Below are positions 38,290-47,456 of a stretch of 64,000 nt of DNA, piece by piece; the stretch's first letter is position 1, and each line of letters starts with the position of its first letter. Origin of the DNA: Candidatus Nitrosocaldaceae archaeon (GTDB lineage: Archaea; Thermoproteota; Nitrososphaeria; Nitrososphaerales; Nitrosocaldaceae); contig BPGC01000003.1 of assembly GCA_026002835.1 (NCBI GenBank), forward strand, positions 62,001-126,000. The letters run 5' to 3'. Both the position numbers and the translations under genes were made by a program. The notes beneath the pieces are model-generated. The model was not told the DNA's origin, ran no database searches, and saw only the letters and a list, made by a program, of their open reading frames with translations.

Positions 38290-38754
38290 ATGGGTATGTA
38301 TAAGCATATAGCAGAGACATGGCAAAGACTATGGAAAGATAATCCTCCAGAGTTAAGAGAAAAAGCTATTGTATGGAGGAGAGAACCAACCATATTAAGA
38401 ATCGAAAAACCTTCTAGATTAGATAAAGCTAGAATGTTAGGATATAAAGCAAAACAAGGATTCATTGTAGTAAGAATTAAAGTTGGAAGAGGTGGTATGA
38501 GGAAGCAGAGACCAAGATCTGGTAGAAGACCTAAACATATAGGTGTAGTAAAGATAAAACAGGATATAAGCATGCAAAAGGTTGCTGAGAGAAGGGTTGC
38601 TGAAAAGTATCCAAATCTAGATGTATTAGGATCATATTATCTATACGAAGATGGAAGGAATTATTGGTATGAAGTATTGCTAGTTGATAAGAACCATCCA
38701 GCAGTCTATAAAGATAAAGAGATGAGGCATAAACTAGGCTTGATCAATGCTTGA
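38290..38754 (+). CDS. rpl15e: Ribosomal protein L15e
   Basis: This large-subunit protein of Archaea and Eukarya is recognised by MYKHIAETWQRLWK, WRREPTILRIEKPSRLDKAR, RGGMRKQRPRSGRRPKHIGV and DKNHPAVYKD. I choose ATG 38290 (GMYKHI), since family members begin here; ATG 38272 would add six residues. The length of about 154 is normal. The 3' end overlaps the convergent ACT-domain gene by 11 bases. Confidence 0.93.
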   Translation: MGMYKHIAETWQRLWKDNPPELREKAIVWRREPTILRIEKPSRLDKARMLGYKAKQGFIVVRIKVGRGGMRKQRPRSGRRPKHIGVVKIKQDISMQKVAERRVAEKYPNLDVLGSYYLYEDGRNYWYEVLLVDKNHPAVYKDKEMRHKLGLINA

Positions 38755-39313
38755 TATAATTCCTAGTCTCTCTTATCAATTCACTTAAAGTATTGAATGC
38801 TTTTGCAACATCATTCATATCTACAAGCATTATTGTATCTGTATAGCAACTTATCGTATCTTCTATATTTATACGCCTTCTAGCAAGTTGATTATAAAAT
38901 ATCAATGCACATCCTGGAGTCTTTATTATCTCTTCTGGGCTTTGTACTATAATTGCAGCTAATCCATCTTGAACCTCAAGAGTATCTTCAATAAATAATA
39001 CTTTCATCTTTTCTAAGATTACTTGATCAAAGATCATAGTTATACTATTGACTCCTTGTGATACGCTTATGAAGCTATCATAATGTTCAGTTAAAGGTTT
39101 AGCTATCTTTTCTATAATATTCCTACTCTTTATTACTGATATCTTTGCTACATCAGTCTTTAATATTATCTTACTATTTGCTACTATATCCTCTACATTT
39201 CTAGCTGGTAAAGTATACTCATTTTTCAACCTTTTAAGAGCGGTTATTATACTATCTATATTAACATCATTATTAGTTATCATATCTACTTTAGGTTTGA
39301 TGAGTCTAGCCAT
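38744..39313 (-). CDS. ACT-domain-like regulatory protein
   Basis: This 189-residue protein begins with a wHTH-like region (NNDVNIDSIITALKRLKNEY), followed by two ACT-like beta-alpha units (KISVIKSRNIIEKIAKPL, SITMIFDQVILEKMKVLF). It resembles archaeal ACT proteins related to the aspartokinase regulatory domain. It is divergent from argG, so amino-acid-dependent control of the arginine/lysine cluster is possible. That is inference from position. Confidence 0.65.
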   Translation of the reverse strand: MARLIKPKVDMITNNDVNIDSIITALKRLKNEYTLPARNVEDIVANSKIILKTDVAKISVIKSRNIIEKIAKPLTEHYDSFISVSQGVNSITMIFDQVILEKMKVLFIEDTLEVQDGLAAIIVQSPEEIIKTPGCALIFYNQLARRRINIEDTISCYTDTIMLVDMNDVAKAFNTLSELIRETRNYIKH

Positions 39314-39483
39314 AGCACTAAGATTAGAGTATCCTCTCTGTAAAGCATCTTGAAATGAGAGATCGTTATCTATTATTGCTTTGACAATCTCAGTTATGCT
39401 TGTGACTGAAATAGGTCATCTACCTCCATATATGACATATATTGACCAAAAAATATAAATGTATAGTTAGATTAAAGAGGTGT

Positions 39484-40665
39484 ATGAGTAAGAAAGCAGT
39501 TTTGGCTTATTCTGGCGGCTTGGATACAAGCGTAGCCATTAAGATGCTTCAACTCAACTATGGTTATGATGTTATAACAGTAACTGTTGATGTTGGACAA
39601 AATGATGATCTTAAAGCTATAGAGGATAAGGCTAAGGAGATGGGAGTTATAAAACATTATACTATAAATGCTATTGATGAGTTTGCTAACGAGTATATTA
39701 CAAAATGTATAAAGGCTAATGGGTTATATCAAGGTAAATATCCATTAGCAACTGCATTGGCAAGACCTTTAATAGCAAGCAAAGTAGTTGAGATTGCAAA
39801 GAGAGAAGATGCTACTGCTCTAGCTCATGGATGTACTGGTAAAGGTAATGATCAGATAAGATTTGATATAACTATGAGATCGTTAATTGATCTTCCTATA
39901 ATTGCTCCTATAAGAGAGCATAATCTTACTAGGGATAAAGAGATCGAGTTTGTAAAAGAGAATAATATAAAGATAAGCGTTGAGGCTAAGAAATATAGCA
40001 TAGATCAGAACCTATGGGGAAGGGCTATTGAAGGTGGAGTTATAGAAGATGAGAATATGGAAGTTCCAGATGATGCATTTAGTTGGGTTAAGATTAAAGA
40101 TTTGCCAGATGAACCATTCTATATGGATATAGAGTTTGATAATGGTATACCAATATCAATAAATGATAATAGTGGAAGTTTAGCCGAACTTATACAATAT
40201 GCTAACGAAGAGGCTGGAAGGAATGGAGTAGGAATAATAGATCATATAGAAGATAGAACTATAGGCTTAAAATCTAGAGAGGTTTATGAAACTCCAGCAG
40301 CTCTCTGTATTATAGAAGCACATAAAGATTTAGAAAAGTTAAACTTGACAAGGAATGAATTAAGGTTTAAAGAATTGGTAGATGATGAATGGTCTTGGTT
40401 AACATACTCTGGTTTATGGCTCGATCCATTGATGAACGCTTTAAATAGTTTCATAGATAAAACTCAAGAACGTATAAATGGCAAAGTTAAACTAAAACTA
40501 TACAAAGGTGCGATGAGGGTGGTAGGAAGAGAATCTAGATACTCGCTATACAATAAGAGACTAGCAACATATGGCAAAGATGAGTTTGATCAGAGACTAG
40601 CGAAAGGGTTTGTAGAGCTTTGGGGCTTACAATCAATATTAGCAAACGAGGTGCTAAAAAGATGA
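39484..40665 (+). CDS. argG: Argininosuccinate synthase
   Basis: This enzyme condenses citrulline and aspartate using ATP. ATG 39484 follows GAGGTG and gives SKKAVLAYSGGLDTSVAIK, the family start with the PP-loop SGGLDTS; the longer frame from 39442 adds an unlikely leader that contains the TATA region. Further marks are AHGCTGKGNDQIRF and IREHNLTRDKEIE. At 393 residues it is full length. It opens the LysW cluster and overlaps lysW by 4 bases. argH is not in the window. Confidence 0.95.
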   Translation: MSKKAVLAYSGGLDTSVAIKMLQLNYGYDVITVTVDVGQNDDLKAIEDKAKEMGVIKHYTINAIDEFANEYITKCIKANGLYQGKYPLATALARPLIASKVVEIAKREDATALAHGCTGKGNDQIRFDITMRSLIDLPIIAPIREHNLTRDKEIEFVKENNIKISVEAKKYSIDQNLWGRAIEGGVIEDENMEVPDDAFSWVKIKDLPDEPFYMDIEFDNGIPISINDNSGSLAELIQYANEEAGRNGVGIIDHIEDRTIGLKSREVYETPAALCIIEAHKDLEKLNLTRNELRFKELVDDEWSWLTYSGLWLDPLMNALNSFIDKTQERINGKVKLKLYKGAMRVVGRESRYSLYNKRLATYGKDEFDQRLAKGFVELWGLQSILANEVLKR

Positions 40666-40835
40666 AGAAGGTAAATTGTCCAGAATGTGATGCAGAGATC
40701 AAAGTACCAGATGATGCAATTGAAGGAGAGATAATAACATGCCCAGACTGTGGAGCTAACTATGAGATAGCAGAGATTAATGATGAGGTTAAGATAGTAG
40801 AAGCAGAGTCAGTTGGTGAAGACTGGGGAGAATGA
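40662..40835 (+). CDS. lysW: Amino-group carrier protein LysW (copy 1)
   Basis: This 57-residue carrier holds biosynthetic intermediates on its C-terminal glutamate. It has a zinc site CPEC and CPDCG, an acidic surface, and the diagnostic ending EDWGE. ATG 40662 overlaps the argG stop (ATGA) after GAGGTG. It is followed, again with a 4-base overlap, by an ATP-grasp ligase. A central 39-base stretch is identical to copy 2 at 46446, pointing to recent duplication or gene conversion. Confidence 0.93.
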   Translation: MKKVNCPECDAEIKVPDDAIEGEIITCPDCGANYEIAEINDEVKIVEAESVGEDWGE

Positions 40836-41677
40836 TCAGCATAATATATGATAGAGTTAGATGGGAAGAAAAAGCCCTACTTAATGCAGCGAAGAAGTTA
40901 GGCTATGAAGCTAATATGGTAGATGCTAAAGATATAGTGATAGGAACTGATAATGGAACCTCATCAAATTATTTTGATATCATAATACAGAGATGTATTA
41001 GTCATTATAGAGGCTTGTACCTTACAGCATGTCTTGAATTTTTAGATAAACATGTAATAAATTCTTACCATACATCAGAAGTGTGTGGTAATAAATTATT
41101 AACATCATTATACTTGAAGAAGAATAATGTTCCAACTCCAAAGACATGGTTTGCTTTTAGTTCTGATATGGCTAATGAGATAGCAAATAAAGTTGGTTAT
41201 CCATTGGTATTAAAGCCATTGATTGGCTCTTGGGGTAGAATGGTTATTCCTATAAAGAATAGTGAGATGATGGAATGGCTTATAGAGATGAGAGAAGAGA
41301 ACCAGAATCCCTTGAATAGAATTTATTATCTGCAACAATATATCAACAGACCTCCAAGAGATATAAGAACTATAGTTATTGGTGAGCAAGTTATAGCAGC
41401 GATATATAGATATGCACCAGAAGGAGGATGGAGAACGAATATAGCTAGAGGAGGAAAAGCTGAGAACTGTCCTATAACCAACGAACTTGAAGATATATGC
41501 ATTAGGGCTGCAAAAGCGGTAGGAGGAGGAGTATTAGGAATAGATCTCATGGAAGATAAGGACGATGGTTTGTTGGTTCATGAGATAAATAATACTGTAG
41601 AGTTTAAAGGCGCATCTAGTGTTAGCAACAAAGATATACCTAATGAGATAATAGAGTATGCGGTTAAGAGTGAGTAA
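40832..41677 (+). CDS. argX: LysW ligase, ArgX-like (glutamate-LysW ligase)
   Basis: This ATP-grasp ligase of the RimK group attaches an amino-acid amino group to the LysW C-terminal Glu. It has KPLIGSWGRMVIPI, RDIRTIVIGEQVIAAIYRYA and VHEINNTVEFKG. Its position directly after argG-lysW, and the EFKG rather than EFKN ending, favour the arginine-branch enzyme acting on glutamate; the paralogue at 46610 fits LysX. The split between the two is inference. The 281-residue length is usual. Confidence 0.8.
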   Translation: MISIIYDRVRWEEKALLNAAKKLGYEANMVDAKDIVIGTDNGTSSNYFDIIIQRCISHYRGLYLTACLEFLDKHVINSYHTSEVCGNKLLTSLYLKKNNVPTPKTWFAFSSDMANEIANKVGYPLVLKPLIGSWGRMVIPIKNSEMMEWLIEMREENQNPLNRIYYLQQYINRPPRDIRTIVIGEQVIAAIYRYAPEGGWRTNIARGGKAENCPITNELEDICIRAAKAVGGGVLGIDLMEDKDDGLLVHEINNTVEFKGASSVSNKDIPNEIIEYAVKSE

Positions 41678-41678
41678 T

Positions 41679-42728
41679 ATGAAGGTTGGAGTAGTAGGAG
41701 CATCTGGTTATGTTGGAGGAGAATTGTTAAGGTTACTAGTTACACATCCAAAGATCGATCTTAATATGGTTACATCTAGGAAACATGCAGGAGATTATGT
41801 TCACAGAGTACATCCAAGTCTTAAAGGTTTCATAGATCTAACATTCTCACCATTAAATATTGATAAATTAGCAGAGAATGATATAGTATTTACTGCAGTT
41901 CCTCATGGTAAAGCGTTTGATATAGTTAAAAAATTATATGATGTAGGAGTTAAGGTTATAGATCTTAGTGCAGATTATAGGTTAAAAAATCCTAAAGCAT
42001 ATGTAGAGTATTATGGTTATGAGCATCCTTATCCAGAGATGTTATCAAAGTCTACTTATGGAGTTCCAGAATTACATAGGGATGATATAAAGAATGCTCA
42101 ACTGATCTCATGTCCTGGCTGTATGGCTATAACATCATTGTTAGCATTAGCACCATTAGTAAAGAACGATCTCATAGATATGAATCATTTAGTAGTTGAT
42201 AGTAAGATAGGATCTTCTGGTGCTGGGGGTAAGCCATCTGCTAGCACACATCATGCAATGCGTTATGGTGTTATAAGACCATACAAACCAGTAAAGCATA
42301 GACATACAGCTGAGATAGAGCAAGAGTTATCACTAATAGCAAAGGCTGATGTTAAAGTTAGCATGACACCTCATGCTGTAAATGTTGTAAGAGGTATACT
42401 ATGCACAAATCATACATTCCTTAAGAAACAAGTTACTGTTCAGCAGTTATGGAAGGCATATAGAAGCATGTATAAAAATGAACCGTTCATAAGATTGATC
42501 AGAGATACCAAAGGCATATATAAATACCCAGATCCAAAGTTTGTAGTTGGTTCTAACTTTTGCGATGTAGGATTCGATCTAGATGAGAGGAATGCTAGAT
42601 TAGTAGCATTATCAGCATCAGACAATCTTATGAAAGGTGCTGCTGGAACTGCGGTTCAATGCATGAATATAATGGAAGGTTTTGATGAGAAAGATGGTTT
42701 ATATCATACACCGTTCACTCCAGTGTGA
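41679..42728 (+). CDS. argC: LysW-acyl-phosphate reductase (ArgC/LysY)
   Basis: ATG 41679 lies just after the argX stop and gives MKVGVVGASGYVGGELLRLL, the NAD(P)-binding start; the frame from 41658 would overlap argX. The catalytic cysteine is in ISCPGCMAI, with the SSGAGGKPS and HRHTAEIEQEL blocks after it. The enzyme reduces LysW-bound glutamyl or aminoadipyl phosphate to the semialdehyde. Only one copy exists in the cluster, so it probably serves both branches. Confidence 0.92.
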   Translation: MKVGVVGASGYVGGELLRLLVTHPKIDLNMVTSRKHAGDYVHRVHPSLKGFIDLTFSPLNIDKLAENDIVFTAVPHGKAFDIVKKLYDVGVKVIDLSADYRLKNPKAYVEYYGYEHPYPEMLSKSTYGVPELHRDDIKNAQLISCPGCMAITSLLALAPLVKNDLIDMNHLVVDSKIGSSGAGGKPSASTHHAMRYGVIRPYKPVKHRHTAEIEQELSLIAKADVKVSMTPHAVNVVRGILCTNHTFLKKQVTVQQLWKAYRSMYKNEPFIRLIRDTKGIYKYPDPKFVVGSNFCDVGFDLDERNARLVALSASDNLMKGAAGTAVQCMNIMEGFDEKDGLYHTPFTPV

Positions 42729-42734
42729 AAGTAT

Positions 42735-43547
42735 ATGATTGTTATAAAGATTGGTGGTAGTATAGTAGATGGTCTGCATGAAAGTACCATGCGAGATCTT
42801 AAACAATTGATAGATGATAATAAGCAAGTTGTTATAGTTCATGGAGGAGGAAAAGAAGTAACAAGGATTGCAGAGCAACTAGGAAAAGAGCAGAAGTTTA
42901 TAGTATCACCAGGAGGGATTAGAAGCAGATATACTGATAAAGAGACGGCTATGATCTATACAATGGTTATGAGTGGAAAGATCAATAAAGAGATAGTTTT
43001 AATGCTTATGAAGAATGGGATAAATGCAGTAGGATTGTCTGGTATAGATGCTGGTATAATAAAAGCTATGAGAAAGAAGAAGTTGATAATAATAGATGAG
43101 AGAGGTAGGAAGGTTGCTATAGAAGGTGGATATACTGGAAAGATATCAGATGTTAATGCTGATATATTACATCTATTATTAGAGAAAGGATATACTCCGA
43201 TTGTATCACCAGTTGCTATAAGTGATGAGTATGATATGCTTAATGTTGATGGTGATAGAGCTGCTGCTTATATATCTGGAGCATTGAAGGCAGATACAGT
43301 AATATTCATAACAAATGTTGATGGATTATTGATGGATGATAAATTAGTCAAGAATTTAACATACGATGAGGCAAAAACTATACTTCCTAAGATTGGATTT
43401 GGGATGGAAAAGAAAGTTTTAGCATGTACAGAAGCATTAAGCATGGGAGTTAAAGAAGCTATTATAGCATCTGGCAATAGAGAGAATCCTATATCATCAG
43501 CATTGAAGCATGATAATTGTACAGTGATAACTAATGGAAGAAGATAA
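42735..43547 (+). CDS. argB: LysW-aminoadipate/glutamate kinase (ArgB/LysZ)
   Basis: This 270-residue amino-acid kinase has MIVIKIGGSIVDG (phosphate loop), VHGGGKEVTRIAEQLG, GLSGIDAGIIKA and NVDGDRAAAYISGALKADTVIFITNVDGLL. It phosphorylates the side carboxylate of the LysW-bound substrate. It overlaps argD by 14 bases. As with argC, a shared lysine/arginine role is inferred because there is only one copy. Confidence 0.92.
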   Translation: MIVIKIGGSIVDGLHESTMRDLKQLIDDNKQVVIVHGGGKEVTRIAEQLGKEQKFIVSPGGIRSRYTDKETAMIYTMVMSGKINKEIVLMLMKNGINAVGLSGIDAGIIKAMRKKKLIIIDERGRKVAIEGGYTGKISDVNADILHLLLEKGYTPIVSPVAISDEYDMLNVDGDRAAAYISGALKADTVIFITNVDGLLMDDKLVKNLTYDEAKTILPKIGFGMEKKVLACTEALSMGVKEAIIASGNRENPISSALKHDNCTVITNGRR

Positions 43548-44712
43548 TTATCTGCCCAATACATATCAAAGGTTTCCTATAAAGATAGTAAGAGGTAAAG
43601 GAGCAATAGTTTGGGATGATTCTAATAAAGAGTATATAGATCATATGGCTGGTTATGGAGTTGCGATAGTTGGACATTGTAATGATCGAGTTGTAAATGC
43701 TATCAAAGAACAAGCTGAAAAATTACTAGTATGTCATCCTTCATGTTATAACGATACTAGGCTAAATTTCTTAAAAAAGTTAGTTAGCATAGCTCCTAAT
43801 GGTTTGAATAAAGCATTTCTCTGCAATAGCGGAGCTGAAGCAGTTGAAGGAGCGATAAAGATGGCAAGAAAATATACAAAGAAGCATGGAATGATAGCCA
43901 TGGTAGGATCTTTTCATGGTAAAACGATGGGAGCGTTATCTTTAACATATTCTCCAAAGTATAGGAAACCTTTTGAGCCATTGCTTGATGGTATAAAGTT
44001 TGTTCCATTTGGAAATATAGAAAAGTTAGAAGATGCTATAGATGATAGTATAGGTTCGATAATATTAGAACCAATACAAGGAGAAGGAGGAATTTATGTC
44101 CCTCCAGATGATTATCTTCCTAAAGTTAGAGAGTTGTGTAATAAGCATGATATACTTTTAATATTTGATGAGATCCAAGCTGGATTAGGAAGAACTGGCA
44201 AACTATGGGCTGGAGAGAATTGGAATGTTACTCCAGATATAATGTGTTTAGCGAAAGGTATTGCTGGAGGAGTTCCTATGGGTGCTGTATTAGCAAGAAC
44301 TGATATAATGGATGCATTATCAATAGGCGAGCATTCTTCAACATTTGGAGGTAACCCATTAGCATCTGCTGCTGGTTATGCTACTTTAACAGCATTAACC
44401 GAAGATGGATTAGTTAGAAACGCTTCAGAGATAGGCAAGGTATTCAAAGATGGGTTATTAGCATTAAAAGATAAGCATAAGATAATAAGAGAGGTTCGAG
44501 GATTAGGTTTGATGTTAGGAGTAGAATTAAGGTTTGATGTTAGGAATGTGTTATTTGATGGAATAGATAATGGTTTACTATTATTATACTCTGGCAAGAA
44601 TGTGATAAGGTTATTACCACCGTTAGTAATTGACGAATCGTTAATAAGAAAAACCTTAGATATAATGGATGTATTATTGACAAAAGAGGAGGAGAGGAGA
44701 AATGTTAGATAA
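43534..44712 (+). CDS. argD: LysW-semialdehyde aminotransferase (ArgD/LysJ)
   Basis: This 392-residue class III PLP aminotransferase has FLCNSGAEAVEGAIKMARKY, SFHGKTMGALSLT, ILEPIQGEGG, IFDEIQAGLGRTG and the Schiff-base lysine in CLAKGIAGGVPMGA. It turns the LysW-bound semialdehyde into LysW-ornithine or LysW-lysine. It starts inside argB and overlaps the Lrp-type regulator by 11 bases, so argG to lrp form one operon. Confidence 0.92.
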   Translation: MEEDNYLPNTYQRFPIKIVRGKGAIVWDDSNKEYIDHMAGYGVAIVGHCNDRVVNAIKEQAEKLLVCHPSCYNDTRLNFLKKLVSIAPNGLNKAFLCNSGAEAVEGAIKMARKYTKKHGMIAMVGSFHGKTMGALSLTYSPKYRKPFEPLLDGIKFVPFGNIEKLEDAIDDSIGSIILEPIQGEGGIYVPPDDYLPKVRELCNKHDILLIFDEIQAGLGRTGKLWAGENWNVTPDIMCLAKGIAGGVPMGAVLARTDIMDALSIGEHSSTFGGNPLASAAGYATLTALTEDGLVRNASEIGKVFKDGLLALKDKHKIIREVRGLGLMLGVELRFDVRNVLFDGIDNGLLLLYSGKNVIRLLPPLVIDESLIRKTLDIMDVLLTKEEERRNVR

Positions 44713-45118
44713 TATAGATGAGAAGATAATTAGTATATTAAAGGAAGATGCTAGGAAACCATTTGTAGATATAGCAAATGAGGTAGGCTTATCTGAATCA
44801 GCGGTAAGAAGGAGAGTAAAATCATTAGTAGATAGAGGCATAATCAAAAAGTTTACTATAGAGCTAGCAACTAGTGATAAGACTAGCGCTTTGGCATTGA
44901 TATCGGTAAGTCCTTCTACAGATACTTCAAAGGTATCTGAAAAACTAAAATCGTTAAAAGGTATCGATGTTGTCTATGAGATAACTGGACAGTATGATAT
45001 AGTTGCAATTATGAGTGCTCCTACAATAACTGAGATAAATAAGTGCATAGATAATGTAAGAAGGATTGAAGGAGTAGATGATACAAATACAGTTATAATC
45101 CTGAGAACTGTAACATAA
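44702..45118 (+). CDS. Lrp/AsnC-family regulator (LysM-like)
   Basis: This 138-residue protein has an N-terminal helix-turn-helix (IDEKIISILKEDARKPF... LSESAVRRRVKSLVDRGII) and a C-terminal RAM/ACT-like ligand domain (TSALALISVSPSTDTSKV, VVYEITGQYDIVAIMS). It is the last gene of the argG operon. A pair of direct repeats lies in the gap after it, before the homocitrate synthase gene. By analogy with Sulfolobus LysM it may control lysine synthesis. Confidence 0.88.
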   Translation: MLDNIDEKIISILKEDARKPFVDIANEVGLSESAVRRRVKSLVDRGIIKKFTIELATSDKTSALALISVSPSTDTSKVSEKLKSLKGIDVVYEITGQYDIVAIMSAPTITEINKCIDNVRRIEGVDDTNTVIILRTVT

Positions 45119-45194
45119 TCGTTATAGAATATAATAAAGTTAGTGTAAATAGTTATTTGTTATACTAAATTAAGGAGTTTTTCAGAGAACGATA

Positions 45195-45236
45195 TAGCGA
45201 AATCTGCTGATATTGTAGCGAAATCTGTATATATAG
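45195..45236 (+). promoter_or_regulatory. Direct-repeat operator and promoter of homocitrate synthase
   Basis: TAGCGAAATCTG occurs at 45195-45206 and again at 45216-45227. The spacing is 21 bp, two helical turns. The second copy runs directly into TATATATAG (about 45228-45236), whose centre is about 25 bases before the ATG, as in leaderless archaeal promoters. GAAA in the repeat could double as the BRE. The Lrp-type protein encoded just upstream is the natural candidate to bind here. Confidence 0.55.
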
Positions 45237-45256
45237 TATGAGATGATATACTAAAC

Positions 45257-46423
45257 ATGGAAGATCCAAACTATTATGCTATGTTATATAATGAGTATAA
45301 TCATAAGGATAAAAAGATAAAGATACTAGATAGTACTTTAAGAGAAGGAGAACAGCATCCAGGCGTATCATTTACAGTAAAGCAGAGAGTACAGATAGCA
45401 TGGATGCTAGACTATTTTGGAGTAGATCAGATAGAGATAAGTCCAGTTATATCTAAAGATCATGAAGATGCTACAAAGACAATAATAAAAGCAGGGTTAA
45501 GCGCTGATATAGTTACTCATGGAAGAGCGATTAAGCAAGATGTAGATATAGCATTAAGATGCGATGCTGAATGGATGGCAACTTATATGGGCATATCAGA
45601 TGTACATCTAAGATCAAAATTAAAGATCGGGAGAGAAGAAGCATTAGAGAGAGCAGTTAGTGTGGTAGAATATATGAAAAGTCATGGATTAAAATGTAGA
45701 TTTACATTAGAAGATGCAAGTAGAGCAGATCCAGAGTATATCAAGAGGTTTGCTATAGCATTGAGTAATGCTGGTGTAGATAGAATAAGCATACCAGATA
45801 CAGTTGGAATAATGCTTCCTAGAGGTATGTATAACTTAGTAAAGATGGTTAAAGATACAATAGATACACCATTAGATGTACATTGTCATAACGATCTAGG
45901 TTTAGCATTAGCAAATGCACTTGCTGGAGTTGATGCTGGAGCAGAACAGATACATACTACAATAGATGGGGTAGGTGAGAGGAATGGTATACCAGCATTA
46001 GCAGAGACTGCAGTAGTCTTAACATTATTGTATAGAAGTAGAGATGATTTTAGACTTGATATGCTTAAAGATCTATCAAAGTTATTAGAGCAGTATACTG
46101 GCATAAAGACACCAGAATCCAAACCATTAGTAGGCGATAGTGCTTTCAAGCATAAAGCTGGAACTCATCTTGCTGCAGTATTAAGAGAACCAGCAGCTTA
46201 TGAGATAATAAGTCCTAGAAGCGTTGGTAATAGACGGAGAATTGTATTCGGAGAATTGGCTGGAAAGAACGGTGCTATGTTCTTATTAAAGCTTTTAGGT
46301 TTAGATGGAGAAGCTAAGGATGCTGAGAAGCTAGCACATGGATTGAAAGGATTAAGGATGGGAGATATACTAGAGATATTTCTAGATGAAGAGCTAGAGC
46401 AAAGAATAATTAAGAATGAATAA
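45257..46423 (+). CDS. Homocitrate synthase
   Basis: This DRE-TIM metallolyase joins acetyl-CoA and 2-oxoglutarate, the first step of the aminoadipate route to lysine. Marks are LDSTLREGEQHPGVSFT, the metal-binding VHCHNDLGLALANAL, TIDGVGERNGI and GDSAFKHKAGTHLAAV. Homologues include isopropylmalate and citramalate synthases, but the LRE start and flanking lysW, lysX and lysK genes favour homocitrate. The 388-residue length is normal. Confidence 0.88.
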   Translation: MEDPNYYAMLYNEYNHKDKKIKILDSTLREGEQHPGVSFTVKQRVQIAWMLDYFGVDQIEISPVISKDHEDATKTIIKAGLSADIVTHGRAIKQDVDIALRCDAEWMATYMGISDVHLRSKLKIGREEALERAVSVVEYMKSHGLKCRFTLEDASRADPEYIKRFAIALSNAGVDRISIPDTVGIMLPRGMYNLVKMVKDTIDTPLDVHCHNDLGLALANALAGVDAGAEQIHTTIDGVGERNGIPALAETAVVLTLLYRSRDDFRLDMLKDLSKLLEQYTGIKTPESKPLVGDSAFKHKAGTHLAAVLREPAAYEIISPRSVGNRRRIVFGELAGKNGAMFLLKLLGLDGEAKDAEKLAHGLKGLRMGDILEIFLDEELEQRIIKNE

Positions 46424-46445
46424 CAATCTATGATGGTGTAAAGAT

Positions 46446-46613
46446 ATGATAAGTTGTCCAGAATGTGAAGGAGAGATCAAAGTACCAGATGATGCAATTG
46501 AAGGAGAGATAGTAACATGTCCAGATTGTGGAGCGAGTTATGAATTAGTTAAAAAGGATGATGGCTTTGATATCAAGCCAGCACAGGTTGTTGGCGAGGA
46601 CTGGGGCGAGTGA
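46446..46613 (+). CDS. lysW: Amino-group carrier protein LysW (copy 2)
   Basis: This 55-residue second carrier has zinc knuckles CPEC and CPDCG, and the ending EDWGE. Its core is nearly identical to copy 1 (a 39-base identical run) while both termini differ. The stop overlaps the start of the next ligase (GTGA). Having two carriers suggests one for lysine and one for arginine, or simple dosage. Its small size makes it easy to miss. Confidence 0.93.
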   Translation: MISCPECEGEIKVPDDAIEGEIVTCPDCGASYELVKKDDGFDIKPAQVVGEDWGE

Positions 46614-47452
46614 ATAGATTAGCAATAATCTATGATCATGTAAGATGGGAAGAGAAGGCTCTAGTCAATACTGCGAAGAAGAAGGGTATTGATCTAGAGA
46701 CTGTAAACTCTTCAGATCTTATAATAGATCTAGATAATGAAATCGATATGCCAGATCTAATTCTACAACGCTCAGTAAGTTATTTCAGAAGCCTACATTC
46801 AACAGCAGCATTGGAAGGGAAAGGAAAAAGAGTAATCAATCAATTATTTACCAGCATTCATGCTGGAAATAAGTTATTTACTCATACTTTGTTGAAAAAT
46901 GCTAATATACCAACTCCTAGAGCATTCATAGCATTTACACATGAGAATGCGTTGAAAGCTATGGATAGAATAGGCTATCCTGTAGTTCTAAAACCTACAA
47001 TAGGTTCTTGGGGAAGGCTCATAGCATTGCTTAATGATAAAGATGCTGCTGATGCTGTCCTAGAAGATAGAGAGCATATGTTCCCTATATATCAAATTTA
47101 TTATATAGAAGAGTTCGTTAAAAGACCTCCTCGAGATATTAGAGCTATCGTAGTTGGAGAAGAGGTAGTTGGAGCTATCTATAGATACTCTGGCATGAAT
47201 CAATGGAAGACTAATATGGCTCTTGGAGGTAGAGCAGAGCTATGCGAGGTTAGTAAAGAGATGGAGGATCTATGTATCAAAGCATCTAAAGCATTGAAAG
47301 GAGATATAGTTGGTGTTGATCTTATGGAGAGCGATGAAAAAGGTTTGTTAATACATGAGGTTAATAATACTACAGAGTTCAAGAACGTTGCAAGAATTAC
47401 GGGAGTCGATATCCCTAGCAAGATGATAGATTATGTATTATCGTTAAAGTGA
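46610..47452 (+). CDS. lysX: LysW ligase LysX (aminoadipate-LysW ligase)
   Basis: This ATP-grasp ligase starts at GTG 46610. It has LAIIYDHVRWEEKAL, KPTIGSWGRLIAL, RDIRAIVVGEEVVGAIYRYS and IHEVNNTTEFKNVARITGVDIP. The EFKN..R.TGVDIP ending resembles Thermus LysX, and the gene lies between homocitrate synthase and lysK, so it probably loads aminoadipate. It is paralogous to 40832-41677. The 280-residue length is usual. Confidence 0.85.
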   Translation: MNRLAIIYDHVRWEEKALVNTAKKKGIDLETVNSSDLIIDLDNEIDMPDLILQRSVSYFRSLHSTAALEGKGKRVINQLFTSIHAGNKLFTHTLLKNANIPTPRAFIAFTHENALKAMDRIGYPVVLKPTIGSWGRLIALLNDKDAADAVLEDREHMFPIYQIYYIEEFVKRPPRDIRAIVVGEEVVGAIYRYSGMNQWKTNMALGGRAELCEVSKEMEDLCIKASKALKGDIVGVDLMESDEKGLLIHEVNNTTEFKNVARITGVDIPSKMIDYVLSLK

Positions 47453-47456
47453 GATT

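Noticed and set aside
39409..39450. GGTCA/TGACC inverted pair upstream of argG as an operator
   Set aside because: The arms are only 5 bp with a long, uneven spacer, which is expected by chance in this composition.
39442..39483. Upstream start for argG
   Set aside because: The extra 14 residues are absent from the family and cover the promoter TATA region.
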